This document shows positions 1-9,485 of a stretch of DNA of 64,000 nucleotides, in pieces. Position numbers and translations under genes: made by a program. The notes under the pieces are model-generated. The model worked only from the letters and a program-made list of their open reading frames with translations, was not told the origin of the DNA and did not search any database. This DNA is from Stutzerimonas stutzeri (GTDB lineage Bacteria > Pseudomonadota > Gammaproteobacteria > Pseudomonadales > Pseudomonadaceae), in NCBI RefSeq assembly GCF_013522825.1, contig NZ_JAAMQZ010000007.1, forward strand, positions 1 to 64,000. Direction: 5' to 3'. The first letter of the stretch is position 1; every line of letters starts with the position of its first letter.

Positions 1-155
1 CCAACTGCTACCACCTGTACCCGGCGCACGCCGCGTTCGGTGGCTACAAGAAGTCCGGCGTCGGTCGCGAAACCCACAAGATGATGCTCGACCATTACCA
101 GCAGACCAAGAACCTGCTGGTCAGCTACGACATCAATCCGCTGGGCTTCTTCTGA
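1..155 (+). CDS. Aldehyde dehydrogenase, C-terminal end (partial)
   Basis: Only the last 50 codons are present, in the frame that begins at base 3 and ends with TGA at 153-155. The tail contains [12 protein letters not shown], the conserved C-terminal block of NAD-dependent aldehyde dehydrogenases, and ends in the hydrophobic PLGFF typical of ExaC/AldB-type acetaldehyde dehydrogenases. It lies directly upstream of eutH, eutB and eutC. The inferred job is therefore oxidation of the acetaldehyde that ethanolamine ammonia-lyase releases. The catalytic Cys and Glu lie outside the window, so the exact subfamily cannot be checked here. Confidence 0.85.
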   Translation, partial: NCYHLYPAHAAFGGYKKSGVGRETHKMMLDHYQQTKNLLVSYDINPLGFF

Positions 156-347
156 CAGGCCTCGGAGAGCAGCGGGGGCTGGCCTTGCGTGTGTCCGGCC
201 CCCGCACATACACCACCGTGATCCTTCGGGAGCGAAACCTTCCGTAAAGAACACCGCGACACTGTTCAAAGCCAGTTTCAGGCCTGCCTGGCGCAGCCTC
301 CGATTGGCTTCTGACGCCTGGCAAAACCATAACAAAAGGGCAAAGCA

Positions 348-1631
348 ATGGATCAGATCGGCAATTACGTCCTCTACGTCATCATGTTCTGCGCGGTCCT
401 GGGAGCCTTCGCAGCCATTCGTGACAGTGAAAAAGGCCTCGGCAAGGAGTTCATGGAGGGTATCCATGCCACGGGGCACATCTTCGTTCCGGCAGCCGGG
501 ATCATGGCCTCCATCCCCTACCTGACGGTGATGATCGAGAGTGTCTTCGGGCCGTTCTTCGACGCCCTGGGCGCCGATCCGGCACTGGCGGCCACAATGA
601 TCATCGCCTCGGACATGGGCGGCTATCACCTTGCCTCAGCCCTGGCGGCCAGCAAGGAAGCGCTGATCATGGCGCTGATCACCGGTTTCATGGGCGGTGC
701 GACTATCGTCTTCTCGATTCCCATGGGCCTGGCCATGCTCGACAAGCGTGACCACAAGTACATGGCGCTGGGCATCATGTCCGGCATCCTGACCATCCCC
801 ATCGGTGTAATGATCGCCAGCGCCATCCTGGTGATCAGCAATCCCATGGTGCGCGAAGTGGTCGCCACCAACGGAGAAGCCACTTACCAGCTGGCCATGG
901 GGCTGGGCGGCGTGTTCGCCAACCTGCTGCCAATCATCATCTTCGTGGTGGCGCTTGCCGCCGGCCTGCGCTTCCTGCCGGACCTGATGATCAAGGGCTT
1001 CATTGCCTTCGGTCGTGGCATGGATGCACTGATCAAGCTGGTGCTGGTGTTCTCCATCGTCGAATACTTCACCGGCGTGTTCACCCTCGTGCTGGGCGGC
1101 TGGGGCTTCGACCCGATCATCGCCGATGCCGAGGACCAGACCCGCGCCCTGGAAACCGCCGGCTATATCGGCATCATGCTGGCCGGCGCCTTCCCGATGG
1201 TCTACCTGCTGCGCAAGTACCTCGGCGGCCCGCTGGAAGCGCTGGGCGGCAAGGTCGGCCTGAGCGCCGTCGGCAGCGCCGGCATGCTGGCGACCATCGC
1301 CAATATCCTCGCGATGTTCCGCCTGGTGCGCTTCATGCCGCCGAAGGACAAAGTGCTCAACATCGCCTTCGGCGTGTGTGCGGCCTTCCTGCTCGGCGAT
1401 CACCTGTCCTTCACCGCCAACTTCCAGCCGACCATCATCCTGCCGGTGCTGATCGGCAAGATACTCGCCGGTTTCTCCGCCGTGGGGCTTGCCTACTGGC
1501 TATCGGTACCCAAGGCGCTGCAACTGGAGCAGCAGGACCGGGCCGCCGGCATCATCGAAGCGGATGAGTATCCGGGATCGACGCTGCACGGCAGCCCCCT
1601 GCCGATCCCGAAAGAAGCCGCCCGGGCCTGA
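348..1631 (+). CDS. eutH: EutH-type ethanolamine transporter
   Basis: A 427-residue polytopic inner-membrane protein with about ten hydrophobic segments. Blocks such as ATIVFSIPMGLAML, MALGIMSGILTIPIG and the late FLLGDHLSF match the EutH family (ETU permeases), which imports ethanolamine, especially when it is scarce or protonated. The ATG at 348 follows an AAGGGCAAAGCA stretch that can serve as ribosome binding site. The gene sits between an aldehyde dehydrogenase and eutBC, so transport, deamination and aldehyde oxidation are encoded together. As I recall, P. aeruginosa has an APC-family permease in this position, so a EutH here would be a different solution to uptake. The family call is firm; the substrate is inferred from family and context. 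Confidence 0.9.
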   Translation: MDQIGNYVLYVIMFCAVLGAFAAIRDSEKGLGKEFMEGIHATGHIFVPAAGIMASIPYLTVMIESVFGPFFDALGADPALAATMIIASDMGGYHLASALAASKEALIMALITGFMGGATIVFSIPMGLAMLDKRDHKYMALGIMSGILTIPIGVMIASAILVISNPMVREVVATNGEATYQLAMGLGGVFANLLPIIIFVVALAAGLRFLPDLMIKGFIAFGRGMDALIKLVLVFSIVEYFTGVFTLVLGGWGFDPIIADAEDQTRALETAGYIGIMLAGAFPMVYLLRKYLGGPLEALGGKVGLSAVGSAGMLATIANILAMFRLVRFMPPKDKVLNIAFGVCAAFLLGDHLSFTANFQPTIILPVLIGKILAGFSAVGLAYWLSVPKALQLEQQDRAAGIIEADEYPGSTLHGSPLPIPKEAARA

Positions 1632-1663
1632 AACGCCCCAGGCACTCCCGAAAACGAGCCACA

Positions 1664-1699
1664 GCTGCCGCAAGAGGCTTAACTACCTCTATCGGCAGC
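1664..1699 (+). other. Intercistronic hairpin between eutH and eutB
   Basis: GCTGCCG at 1664-1670 pairs with CGGCAGC at 1693-1699, and inside it AGAGG pairs with CCTCT, giving a two-step stem with a short symmetrical internal loop. No T-run follows, so it is not a typical intrinsic terminator. It could mark an mRNA processing or stability site within the eut operon; that is inference. Confidence 0.45.
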
Positions 1700-1743
1700 C
1701 ATACTCGCCGGGTTGTCTTCCACCCCGAGACAGGAGCCTGATC

Positions 1744-3138
1744 ATGGCAACCTATTCCCACAGCATCGGCGGCCAGACCTGGCGCTTCGACAGCCTGCGC
1801 GAGTTGCTGGCCAAGGCCAGCCCACTGCGCTCGGGCGACTGCCTGGCCGGCGTCGCCGCCGCCAGCGACGCCGAACGCGCCGCGGCGCAGATGACCCTGG
1901 CCGACGTGCCGCTCAAGCAGTTTCTGAGCGAGGCGGTGATTGCGTATGAAAGCGACGAAGTCACCCGGCTGATCATCGACAGCCACGACGCCGCCGCCTT
2001 CGCCCCGGTCAGCCACCTGACGGTGGGTGGCCTGCGCGACTGGCTGCTCGGCGATGCCGCCGACGAGGCCAGTCTGCGCGCCCTGGCCCCCGGCCTGACG
2101 CCGGAGATGGCCGCTGCGGTGTCGAAGATCATGCGCGTGCAGGACCTGATCCTGGTGGCGCAGAAGATCCGCGTGATCACCCGCTTTCGCAACACCATGG
2201 GCCTGCGCGGACACATGTCCACCCGCCTGCAACCCAACCACCCCACCGACGACCCCGCCGGCATCGCCGCCAGCACCCTCGACGGCCTGCTCTACGGCAA
2301 CGGCGACGCGATGATCGGCATCAACCCGGCCACCGACAGCATGGGTTCGATCTGCACCCTGCTGGAGATGCTCGATGCCGTCATCCAGCGCTACGAGATC
2401 CCCACCCAGTCCTGCGTGCTGACCCACGTCACCAGCTCCATCGCCGCCATCGAGCGCGGCGCGCCGCTGGACCTGGTGTTCCAGTCGATCGCCGGCACCG
2501 AAGCGGCCAACGCCAGCTTCGGCATCAGCCTCAAGGTGCTCCAGGAAGGTTACGAAGCCGGCCTGAGCCTCAAGCGCGGTACGCTGGGCAACAACCTGAT
2601 GTACTTCGAGACCGGCCAGGGCAGCGCGTTGTCGGCCAATGCCCATCACGCTGTCGATCAGCAAACCTGCGAGGCTCGCGCCTATGCGGTGGCGCGCCAT
2701 TTCAATCCGTTCCTGGTCAACACCGTGGTCGGCTTCATCGGCCCGGAGTACCTCTACAACGGCAAGCAGATCATCCGCGCCGGGCTGGAGGACCACTTCT
2801 GCGGCAAGCTGCTGGGCGTGCCGATGGGCTGCGACATCTGCTACACCAACCACGCCGAAGCCGACCAGGACGACATGGACATGCTGCTGACCCTGCTCGG
2901 CGCGGCCGGCATCAACTTCATCATGGGCATTCCCGGCTCCGACGACGTGATGCTCAACTACCAGACCACCTCCTTCCACGACGCACTCTACGCCCGCCAG
3001 GTACTCGGCTTGCGGGCTGCACCGGAGTTCGAGCAGTGGCTGGCGCGCATGGGCATCTTCAGTCACCGGGACGGCCAGCTGCGCCTCGGTGACGAGCTGC
3101 CACCCGCCTTCCGCCAGGCCCTGGCGCAACTTTCCTGA
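1744..3138 (+). CDS. eutB: Ethanolamine ammonia-lyase, large (catalytic) subunit
   Basis: A 464-residue protein of the EutB family. EutB forms the TIM-barrel catalytic subunit of the adenosylcobalamin-dependent enzyme that splits ethanolamine into acetaldehyde and ammonia. Recognisable family stretches include [20 protein letters not shown], near residue 155, and [20 protein letters not shown] in the C-terminal third. The length fits the family (about 453-465). The ATG at 1744 is chosen because AGGAG lies just upstream and the residues after it, [10 protein letters not shown], begin the family alignment; the frame stays open further upstream. Only 25 bases separate it from eutC, so the two subunits are co-translated from one message. 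Confidence 0.96.
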   Translation: MATYSHSIGGQTWRFDSLRELLAKASPLRSGDCLAGVAAASDAERAAAQMTLADVPLKQFLSEAVIAYESDEVTRLIIDSHDAAAFAPVSHLTVGGLRDWLLGDAADEASLRALAPGLTPEMAAAVSKIMRVQDLILVAQKIRVITRFRNTMGLRGHMSTRLQPNHPTDDPAGIAASTLDGLLYGNGDAMIGINPATDSMGSICTLLEMLDAVIQRYEIPTQSCVLTHVTSSIAAIERGAPLDLVFQSIAGTEAANASFGISLKVLQEGYEAGLSLKRGTLGNNLMYFETGQGSALSANAHHAVDQQTCEARAYAVARHFNPFLVNTVVGFIGPEYLYNGKQIIRAGLEDHFCGKLLGVPMGCDICYTNHAEADQDDMDMLLTLLGAAGINFIMGIPGSDDVMLNYQTTSFHDALYARQVLGLRAAPEFEQWLARMGIFSHRDGQLRLGDELPPAFRQALAQLS

Positions 3139-3163
3139 TTCGCGCATTCATGCAGAGGTACGC

Positions 3164-3973
3164 ATGTCCGACCACGCCCCCACCACCGAGAACCCCTGGC
3201 AGCAGCTGCGCCAGCTGACCCCGGCGCGCATCGCCCTGGGTCGTGCCGGCACCAGCCTGCCGACTCGCGCCCAGCTCGACTTCCAGTTCGCCCATGCCCA
3301 GGCCCGCGACGCCGTGCACCTGCCGTTCGACCCTGCCGGTCTGCGCGAAGAACTGCACAACCTCGGTCACCACTCGCTGCTGCTGCACAGCGCCGCCAGC
3401 GACCGCCATACCTACCTGCAGCGTCCTGATCTGGGACGGCGCCTGGATGATGAATCCGCCGCCCAACTGGATGAATACGTCAAGCAGCACGGCGGCGGCC
3501 ATGACCTGGCCCTCGTCATCGCCGACGGCCTCTCGTCACTGGCAGTCAGCCGCCACAGCCTGCCCTTTCTCAAGCGTCTGCTCGAACAGGTGACCGCCGA
3601 AGGCTGGTCACTGGCCCCGATCACGCTGGTGGAACAGGGCCGGGTGGCGGTGGCCGACGAAGTGGGCGAGCGGCTGGGGGCGAAGATGACGGTGATCCTG
3701 ATCGGCGAGCGTCCCGGCCTCAGTTCGCCCGACAGCCTCGGCCTGTACTTCACCTGGGCGCCCCGCGTCGGCCTCAACGATGCCTATCGCAACTGCATTT
3801 CCAATGTGCGCCTGGAAGGCCTTAGCTACGGCATGGCCACCTTCCGCCTGATGTACCTGATGCGCGAAGCCTGCCGGCGGCAGCTCTCCGGGGTCGACCT
3901 CAAGGACGACGCCCAGGTGCCGACCCTGGAAAACCAGGGGCCTGGCAACTTCCTGCTACCGAACAAGGATTGA
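3164..3973 (+). CDS. eutC: Ethanolamine ammonia-lyase, small subunit
   Basis: A 269-residue EutC protein, the small subunit that with EutB forms the cobalamin-binding interface of ethanolamine ammonia-lyase. Family landmarks are [17 protein letters not shown] near the N-terminus, [12 protein letters not shown] in the middle, [17 protein letters not shown], and the closing [14 protein letters not shown] region. The ATG at 3164 gives the N-terminus [12 protein letters not shown] and follows an AGAGGTA ribosome binding site; the frame is also open upstream, within the end of eutB. No eutA reactivase or shell genes follow. The enzyme probably works free in the cytosol, as known for pseudomonads. 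Confidence 0.96.
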   Translation: MSDHAPTTENPWQQLRQLTPARIALGRAGTSLPTRAQLDFQFAHAQARDAVHLPFDPAGLREELHNLGHHSLLLHSAASDRHTYLQRPDLGRRLDDESAAQLDEYVKQHGGGHDLALVIADGLSSLAVSRHSLPFLKRLLEQVTAEGWSLAPITLVEQGRVAVADEVGERLGAKMTVILIGERPGLSSPDSLGLYFTWAPRVGLNDAYRNCISNVRLEGLSYGMATFRLMYLMREACRRQLSGVDLKDDAQVPTLENQGPGNFLLPNKD

Positions 3974-4286
3974 TGGCCTGAGGAGCCACCGATGCCTCCC
4001 TCGTCCCGGCATGCACGCCGCTTCGCCGTTACCCTCATTGTTCCGTTTCCACCCGCCGCCCGGCGAATCGCGGCGGCGGCGCTCCCGAGGCAATCCCAAG
4101 TCGTCGCCGGCAAGGCATATAGCCTGCGGGCTACCGGTAGGCCTGACGCATTACTGGCTGCTTCGCGTGCACTGGTCTGCAAATTGCTTGCTTTCTGAAG
4201 TCAGGGCGTTTCGCGAGGCCCAGCCGCTTTGACAGGAAAGGCTGATCGAAGACCACCGCTGCAATAACAATAAAAAGGGCGCCAGC
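3974..4286. other. 313-base gap downstream of eutC
   Basis: This gap between eutC and the small membrane peptide gene contains a possible sigma-54 promoter (listed separately) and an imperfect palindrome around GCCTGCGGGCTACCGGTAGGC near 4122-4143. A 68-codon open frame at 3992-4198 begins with ATG behind GAGGAG, but its Ala/Arg/Pro-rich composition resembles frame noise and no family is recognisable. I do not call it a gene. Confidence 0.4.
4172..4188 (+). promoter_or_regulatory. Possible sigma-54 (RpoN) promoter
   Basis: The sequence CTGGTCTGCAAATTGCT carries GG at 4174-4175 and GC at 4186-4187 with exactly ten bases between, and the -12 half is TTGCT as in the consensus. The -24 half matches only TGG of TGGCAC. 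It lies about 100 bases before the small membrane peptide gene. Intact spacing and a good -12 element make it plausible, but single matches of this strength do arise by chance. Confidence 0.4.
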
Positions 4287-4382
4287 ATGTTCAAGCAGAA
4301 GAAATTCAAACAGGCGACGCTGATCCTGATTGCCATTACTATCATTCTGATCCTGCCGAACCTGAACCGCCTGGTCAGTTGA
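4287..4382 (+). CDS. Small single-pass membrane peptide (31 residues)
   Basis: ATG at 4287 opens a 31-residue frame ending with TGA at 4380-4382. The product has a lysine-rich start (MFKQKKFKQ), one hydrophobic helix of about 17 residues (ATLILIAITIILILPNL) and a short polar tail, so it should sit in the inner membrane with its basic end in the cytoplasm. AAAAAGGG lies seven bases before the start. It precedes the rhodanese gene by 33 bases, suggesting one transcript. I recognise no named family. The pairing with a PspE-like protein recalls the phage-shock operons, whose PspB to PspD are also small membrane proteins, but similarity is not demonstrated. Confidence 0.6.
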   Translation: MFKQKKFKQATLILIAITIILILPNLNRLVS

Positions 4383-4415
4383 GCGCCAGCCACGAGGCGA
4401 ACCGAGAGGAACCCC

Positions 4416-4769
4416 ATGTACAGATTGTTCGCACTGCTCATGACTTTGGCCGGCGCCACGATGGCTGGTGAAATCGACCGTCCGGCGGCGCTTGCCGCCT
4501 TGCAGAATCCCGACACCCTTCTGATCGATGTGCGCACGGCACCGGAATACGCCCAGGGTGCCCTCCCCGGCTCATTGCGGATCGAAACCCCGGAACTTGC
4601 CGAGCGCATCGCCCGTGTAGCGCCCGACAAGAATGCCTCCATCGTGCTCTACTGCCGTAGCGGTCGACGCTCGTCAGCCGCCCAAGATCTGCTGCAGGAG
4701 CTGGGCTACACCCAGGTCATCAATGCCGGCGGTTATGAGCAATTGCGCGAACTCGTCCCCTCCCGCTGA
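4416..4769 (+). CDS. Periplasmic single-domain rhodanese (PspE-like)
   Basis: A 117-residue protein with a short signal peptide (cleavage likely after ATMA, residue 17) and one rhodanese domain. The conserved LLIDVRTAPEYAQGALPGS block is near residues 35-53, and the active-site loop CRSGRR carries the nucleophilic Cys80. Members of this class transfer sulfane sulfur in the periplasm; E. coli PspE is the closest well-known analogue by size and location. The ATG at 4416 follows GAGAGGA. It is probably co-transcribed with the membrane peptide upstream. The physiological sulfur donor and acceptor are unknown. Confidence 0.85.
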   Translation: MYRLFALLMTLAGATMAGEIDRPAALAALQNPDTLLIDVRTAPEYAQGALPGSLRIETPELAERIARVAPDKNASIVLYCRSGRRSSAAQDLLQELGYTQVINAGGYEQLRELVPSR

Positions 4770-4850
4770 AAGCGTCCTGAAAAGCGGACATCCACGCCAC
4801 TTCCTGCGTCTCCCTGCCAGCACGGAGCCATCGGCACGGAACTAATGCGT

Positions 4851-4881
4851 GGCAAAGGCTACTGAAAAAGTAGCCTTTGCC
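4851..4881. terminator. Hairpin between the rhodanese and mscS genes
   Basis: GGCAAAGGCTACT (4851-4863) and AGTAGCCTTTGCC (4869-4881) form a perfect 13-bp stem with the loop GAAAA. There is no T-run after it, so it is at best a weak intrinsic terminator. It may instead act as an end-of-message or processing structure ahead of the mscS-family gene. Confidence 0.5.
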
Positions 4882-4915
4882 TGGCGCCTGGCCGCGTCGT
4901 CGTAGGAGTTGAGTG

Positions 4916-6028
4916 ATGAATTGGGATGCGATGCTGAACGAAACCCTGTGGATCAACATTGCCATAGTCGCGGTTGCCACCTTCGTCAGCTATCTGGTGC
5001 TGCAAACCGCCCTCAAGATTGTCACCAATCGCCTGCGCAAATTGAGCAAGGGATCGCCCAGCGGCTTCGCCGGCATGGTCGCGGAAATGCTCAGCCGCAC
5101 CAGCCAACTGCTGCTCATCGCGATGTCGCTGCTGATCGGCCTGAAGTTCGCGGAGCTGCCCGACCGTTGGGAATCGGCCATGTCCCATGGCTGGTTCATC
5201 GCACTGGCGTTCCAGATCGCGCTCTGGCTCGACACGGCTGTCCATCTGTGGATGGACAGCCTGACGCGCGATGGCAAGGCGCGCAATCCGGTAACCACCA
5301 CCATCATCGGCATCATGTTGCGCCTCGTCGTCTGGACGATGATGCTGCTGTCGGTCCTCGCCAACCTCGGCGTGGACATCACCGCGATGGTGGCCAGCCT
5401 GGGCGTGGGTGGTATCGCCATTGCGCTGGCGGTGCAGACGTTGCTCAGCGACGTCTTCGCCTCGCTCTCCATCGGCATCGACAAGCCGTTCGAGATCGGC
5501 GACTTCGTGGTCTTCGGCGATATCGCCGGTAACATCGAGCACATCGGCCTGAAGACCACCCGCATCCGCAGCCTGAGTGGCGAGCAGGTGGTGTGCTCCA
5601 ACGCCGACCTGCTTGCGCAGACGATCCACAACTACAAGCGCATGGATACGCGGCGGATCGTCTTCAAGTTCGGCATCAGCTACAAGACGACCGCGAGCAA
5701 GCTGCGCGAAGTCAGCCAACTGGTTCGCCGGATCATCGAGGGCATCGAGCTGGCCAAGTTCGATCGGGCGCATTTCTTCTCATTCGACAACAGCCAGCTG
5801 ACCTTCGAGGTCGTCTACATCATGCAGACTGCCGACTACAACAAGTACATGGATGTTCAGGAAGCGATCAATCTCGGTCTGCTCGAAGGTATACACGAGC
5901 TGGAAGTGGACTTCGCCTTCCCCATCCGCCAGGTGGAGTTCATCGGCGGCAATCTGCCGGAAATGCTGGTTGCCCGAGCACCAGAGGAGCAGACGGCAAC
6001 CCCACAGCCATCAGCGCCAGCCCCCTGA
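4916..6028 (+). CDS. MscS-family mechanosensitive ion channel
   Basis: A 370-residue inner-membrane protein. Four to five hydrophobic helices fill roughly residues 10-175. The last, pore-lining helix carries the Gly/Ala-rich pattern VASLGVGGIAIALAVQTLLSDVFAS, followed by IGIDKPFEIGDFV, the hallmark of the MscS beta domain. The C-terminal cytoplasmic vestibule occupies the rest, with a Pro/Ala-rich tail. Such channels release small solutes when membrane tension rises on hypo-osmotic shock. The ATG at 4916 is preferred over the GTG one codon earlier because TAGGAG sits at the right distance. The length places it among medium-sized YbiO/YnaI-like members rather than the 286-residue E. coli MscS. 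Confidence 0.9.
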   Translation: MNWDAMLNETLWINIAIVAVATFVSYLVLQTALKIVTNRLRKLSKGSPSGFAGMVAEMLSRTSQLLLIAMSLLIGLKFAELPDRWESAMSHGWFIALAFQIALWLDTAVHLWMDSLTRDGKARNPVTTTIIGIMLRLVVWTMMLLSVLANLGVDITAMVASLGVGGIAIALAVQTLLSDVFASLSIGIDKPFEIGDFVVFGDIAGNIEHIGLKTTRIRSLSGEQVVCSNADLLAQTIHNYKRMDTRRIVFKFGISYKTTASKLREVSQLVRRIIEGIELAKFDRAHFFSFDNSQLTFEVVYIMQTADYNKYMDVQEAINLGLLEGIHELEVDFAFPIRQVEFIGGNLPEMLVARAPEEQTATPQPSAPAP

Positions 6029-6037
6029 TCGGAACCT

Positions 6038-6071
6038 GCGGGGCGGCGACCGAAACAGGTCGCCGCCCCGC
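6038..6071. terminator. Convergent terminator between mscS-family gene and acs
   Basis: GCGGGGCGGCGACC (6038-6051) pairs perfectly with GGTCGCCGCCCCGC (6058-6071) around the loop GAAACA. A TTTTT run follows nine bases later on the plus strand. It lies between two genes that end toward each other and could stop transcription from both sides. Confidence 0.7.
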
Positions 6072-6076
6072 CCTGA

Positions 6077-8032
6077 TCAGTTTTTCCGCATCGCCACGTG
6101 GGTATCGATCAATTGCTGCACCACGCCCGGATCGGCCAGCGTGGACAAGTCGCCCAGGGTGTCGAATTCATCCGTGGCGATCTTGCGCAGGATGCGCCGC
6201 ATGATCTTTCCCGAGCGCGTCTTGGGCAATCCGCTCGCCCACTGGAGGGTATCCGGCACGGCGATCGGGCCGATCTCCTTGCGCACCCATTGCTGCAGTT
6301 CCTGACGCAACTGATCGCTCGGCTCCTCGCCGTGGACGAGGGTGACGTAGACATGGATACCCTGCCCCTTCACCGGATGCGGCACGCCGACCACCGCCGC
6401 CTCGGCGACCTTGCGGTGGGCGACCAGCGCGCTTTCGATTTCCGCCGTGCCCATGCGGTGCCCGGAGACATTGAGCACATCATCCACGCGCCCGGTGATC
6501 CAGTAGTAGCCGTCCTCGTCGCGGCGCGCGCCATCGCCGGTGAAATACATGCCGCGAAAGGTCTTGAAGTAGGTATCGACGAAGCGGTCGTGGTCGCGAT
6601 AGAGGCTGCGCATCTGCCCCGGCCAGGAATCGAGAATCACCAGATTGCCTTCGATGGCGCCTTCGAGCAGGTTGCCGAGGTTGTCCACCAGGCCAGGCAC
6701 CACGCCGAAGAAGGGTCGCGTCGCCGAGCCCGGTTTCAGCGCGGTGGCGCCGGGCAAGGGGCTGATCAGGATGCCGCCCGTCTCGGTCTGCCACCAGGTA
6801 TCGACGATGGGGCAGCGTGACTTGCCCACCGTCTCGTAGTACCAGTGCCAGGCCTCGGGATTGATCGGCTCGCCCACGCTGCCGAGCAGGCGCAGGCTTG
6901 AGCCATCCGCGCCCGCCACCGCCGCGGCGCCTTCGGCCATCATCGCGCGAATCGCCGTGGGTGCGGTGTAGAGGATGTTCACCTGATGCTTGTCGATGAT
7001 CCGGGCAATGCGCGCCACATCGGGATGATTCGGCACACCCTCGTACATCAGCGTGGTCGCGCCGTTGGCCAGCGGGCCATAGATGATATAGCTGTGCCCG
7101 GTGATCCAGCCGACGTCGGCGGTACACCAGTAGATTTCGCCGGGACGATAATCGAAGACCCGTTCATGGGTCAGCGCGGCGTACAGCAGATAACCGCCCG
7201 AGGTGTGCAGCACGCCTTTCGGTCTGCCGGTGGAGCCGGAGGTATAGAGGATGAACAGCGGCTCCTCGGCGCCCATTTCCTTCGGCGCGCAGACCTCGCC
7301 GGCCACCTGCATCAGTTCGTGATACCAGACGTCGCGATGCGGGTTCCACTTGATCTCGCCACCGGTGCGCCGCACCACGATGATCTTCTGCACGCAGCGG
7401 GTTCTGGGGTTGGTCAGCGCATCGTCGACATTGGCCTTCAACGGCACGGCCTTGCCGCCGCGCATGCCTTCGTCGGCGGTGATCACCACCTTGGAGTCGC
7501 CATCGATGATGCGCCCCGCCAGCGCCTCGGGCGAAAAGCCGCCGAACACCACCGAATGGATCGCGCCGATGCGCGCGCAGGCCAGCATGGCCACCGCCGC
7601 TTCGGGAATCATCGGCATGTAAATGGTCACCACGTCGCCGCGATGCACATCCTGACCACGCAGGGCGTTGGCGAACTTGCTGACTTCCCGGTGCAGTTCG
7701 CGGTAGGTGATCTGCCGGCATTCGGAGGGATCATCACCTTCCCAGATGATCGCCACGGCATCGCCGCGCGCCTCCAGGTGGCGGTCCAGGCAGTTGGCCG
7801 ATACGTTCAACGTGCCGTCGGCGAACCACTTGATGTCCACATGATGATCGTCGAAGGAGGTCTGCTTGACCCTGGTGAAAGGTCTGATCCAGTCCAGACG
7901 CGCCGCCTGTTCGCGCCAGAAGCCATCCGGGTTCACCACCGATTGCTGGTACAGGGCCTTGTATTCGGCCTCGTCGGTCAGCGACCGCGCCGCCACTTCG
8001 GGCCGCACGGGATACAGGGACGCAGCGCTCAT
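6077..8032 (-). CDS. acs: Acetyl-CoA synthetase
   Basis: A 651-residue AMP-forming acetate:CoA ligase, the usual length for Acs. The adenylate-forming signature [11 protein letters not shown] is near residue 265, [17 protein letters not shown] marks the hinge region, and [11 protein letters not shown] near the C-terminus holds the lysine that is acetylated to control activity. It converts acetate, ATP and CoA to acetyl-CoA. The ATG at 8032 (MSAASLYPV) is taken as start because GAGGTAATT lies upstream; an in-frame TTG six bases earlier is less likely. It neighbours the itaconate cluster, as acsA does in P. aeruginosa as I remember it, and the window also holds the ActP acetate importer at 39446-41104. 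Confidence 0.97.
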   Translation of the reverse strand: MSAASLYPVRPEVAARSLTDEAEYKALYQQSVVNPDGFWREQAARLDWIRPFTRVKQTSFDDHHVDIKWFADGTLNVSANCLDRHLEARGDAVAIIWEGDDPSECRQITYRELHREVSKFANALRGQDVHRGDVVTIYMPMIPEAAVAMLACARIGAIHSVVFGGFSPEALAGRIIDGDSKVVITADEGMRGGKAVPLKANVDDALTNPRTRCVQKIIVVRRTGGEIKWNPHRDVWYHELMQVAGEVCAPKEMGAEEPLFILYTSGSTGRPKGVLHTSGGYLLYAALTHERVFDYRPGEIYWCTADVGWITGHSYIIYGPLANGATTLMYEGVPNHPDVARIARIIDKHQVNILYTAPTAIRAMMAEGAAAVAGADGSSLRLLGSVGEPINPEAWHWYYETVGKSRCPIVDTWWQTETGGILISPLPGATALKPGSATRPFFGVVPGLVDNLGNLLEGAIEGNLVILDSWPGQMRSLYRDHDRFVDTYFKTFRGMYFTGDGARRDEDGYYWITGRVDDVLNVSGHRMGTAEIESALVAHRKVAEAAVVGVPHPVKGQGIHVYVTLVHGEEPSDQLRQELQQWVRKEIGPIAVPDTLQWASGLPKTRSGKIMRRILRKIATDEFDTLGDLSTLADPGVVQQLIDTHVAMRKN

Positions 8033-8272
8033 GGGCAATTACCTCATGTGTGTCATGGCATCAGTTGTCACTCCTGTCTCGCAGGCGAAACCCTGTTCCC
8101 ATCCACGCGCCTGGCAGACATTGGGTTTGATCCCTACCGGGGTGGATGCGTTCCATCACGGCCACCCTGCGTTTCCCCAAGCATAGACCGCTGCCTGAGC
8201 ACGGTTGAGTTGCCCTGCCCGGTGGCGCTCGGTCATGCTCGCCCCGAACGACGGCACACAGGTATCGCAAGC

Positions 8273-9472
8273 ATGGAACAACGCGGCAACGCCCTGCCCC
8301 TGCACGGCATCAGGGTCATTGAAATGGGCCAGCTGATCGCCGGTCCCTTCGCCAGCAAGATGCTGGGCGAATTCGGTGCCGAGGTGATCAAGATCGAACC
8401 GCCGGGCGGCGGCGACCCGCTACGCAAATGGCGCAAGCTCAAGGACGGCACCTCGCTCTGGTGGCATGTGCAGTCGCGCAACAAACACTCGCTCACCCTC
8501 GATCTCAGAGAGTCCGAAGCCCAGGACATCGTGCGCAAGCTGGTAGCCGAGGCCGACGTGGTGGTGGAAAACTTCCGCCCCGGCACGCTGGAGGAATGGG
8601 GCCTGGGCTGGGACGCACTGTCGCAGCTCAACCCGCGCCTGATCATGCTGCGCATCTCCGGCTACGGCCAGACCGGCCCCTACCGCGACCTGCCAGGCTT
8701 CGGCGTGATCGGCGAAGCCATGGGCGGCCTGCGACACCTCTCCGGTTATCCGGGCCAGCCACCGGTGCGCGTCGGCGTCAGCATCGGCGATTCGCTGTCC
8801 TCACTGTACGGCGTGATCGGCGTGCTGCTCGCCCTGCAGGAGCGCAACCGCAGCGGCCTGGGCCAGGAGATCGACGTGGCGCTGTACGAATCGGTATTCG
8901 CCATGATGGAAAGCCTGGTGCCCGAATACGACGCCTTCGGCTACGTGCGCGAACCGGCGGGCAGCGCCCTGCCGGGTATCACGCCATCCAATTCCTACCC
9001 GTGCAATGACGGCACCTGGGTACTGATCGCCGGCAATGGCGACAGCATCTACAAACGCCTGATGACGCTGATGGGCCGCCAGGACCTGGCCGACGATCCG
9101 CGCTTCGCGCATAACGATGGCCGCGCACGGCACGCCGAGCTGATCGACGCCGCCATCGGCGAGTGGACGGCGCGGCACAGCCGCGACGAAGTGATCGAGG
9201 CGCTCAAGGGTGCCCGCGTGCCGGCGGGTTATCCCTATACCGCCGCCGATATCGTCGCGGACCCGCACTATCTGGCGCGGCGGATGATCGAGCAGGTCGA
9301 GACCTTCGCCGGCCCGCTGAAAGTACCCGGCGTGCTGCCCAAGCTCTCGCGCACGCCGGGACGCATCGGCCAGGGTGGCCCGCAGCTGGGCGAGCACACC
9401 GACGACATCCTCGCCGGCCTCGGCCTCAGCGACGAACAACGCCAGGGCCTGCGCGCGCGGGGGATCATCTGA
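8273..9472 (+). CDS. Family III CoA transferase (CaiB/BaiF)
   Basis: A 399-residue CaiB/BaiF-family protein. It opens with LHGIRVIEMGQLIAGPFASKMLG, has the SRNKHSLTLDLR block near residue 68, and carries the family's catalytic aspartate as Asp173 in SIGDSLSS. These enzymes move CoA between carboxylic acids through an aspartyl-CoA intermediate. The start at 8273 matches the family N-terminus; no strong ribosome binding site is seen and the frame is open far upstream, where it lies antisense to acs. It converges on the CitE-like gene with 13 bases between them, so it is not part of the minus-strand operon. A hydroxy-acid or dicarboxylate substrate is likely but cannot be told from sequence. Confidence 0.85.
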   Translation: MEQRGNALPLHGIRVIEMGQLIAGPFASKMLGEFGAEVIKIEPPGGGDPLRKWRKLKDGTSLWWHVQSRNKHSLTLDLRESEAQDIVRKLVAEADVVVENFRPGTLEEWGLGWDALSQLNPRLIMLRISGYGQTGPYRDLPGFGVIGEAMGGLRHLSGYPGQPPVRVGVSIGDSLSSLYGVIGVLLALQERNRSGLGQEIDVALYESVFAMMESLVPEYDAFGYVREPAGSALPGITPSNSYPCNDGTWVLIAGNGDSIYKRLMTLMGRQDLADDPRFAHNDGRARHAELIDAAIGEWTARHSRDEVIEALKGARVPAGYPYTAADIVADPHYLARRMIEQVETFAGPLKVPGVLPKLSRTPGRIGQGGPQLGEHTDDILAGLGLSDEQRQGLRARGII

Positions 9473-9485
9473 CGAGCCAGCTACT

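Noticed and set aside
636..1403. Long open frame on the minus strand across eutH
   Set aside because: His/Gln/Gly-rich product typical of a shadow frame in high-GC DNA; eutH on the plus strand is clearly the real gene.
1552..3147. 531-codon minus-strand frame opposite eutB
   Set aside because: It mirrors eutB codon structure, has no recognisable domain and no ribosome site.
3992..4198. 68-codon frame with GAGGAG after eutC
   Set aside because: Ribosome site is good, but composition is Ala/Arg/Pro noise and no family or signal is visible; kept only as a note in the gap entry.
6986..8272. N-terminal extension of the CoA transferase frame antisense to acs
   Set aside because: The extra 429 codons are the complement of acs; the CaiB family starts at the ATG at 8273.
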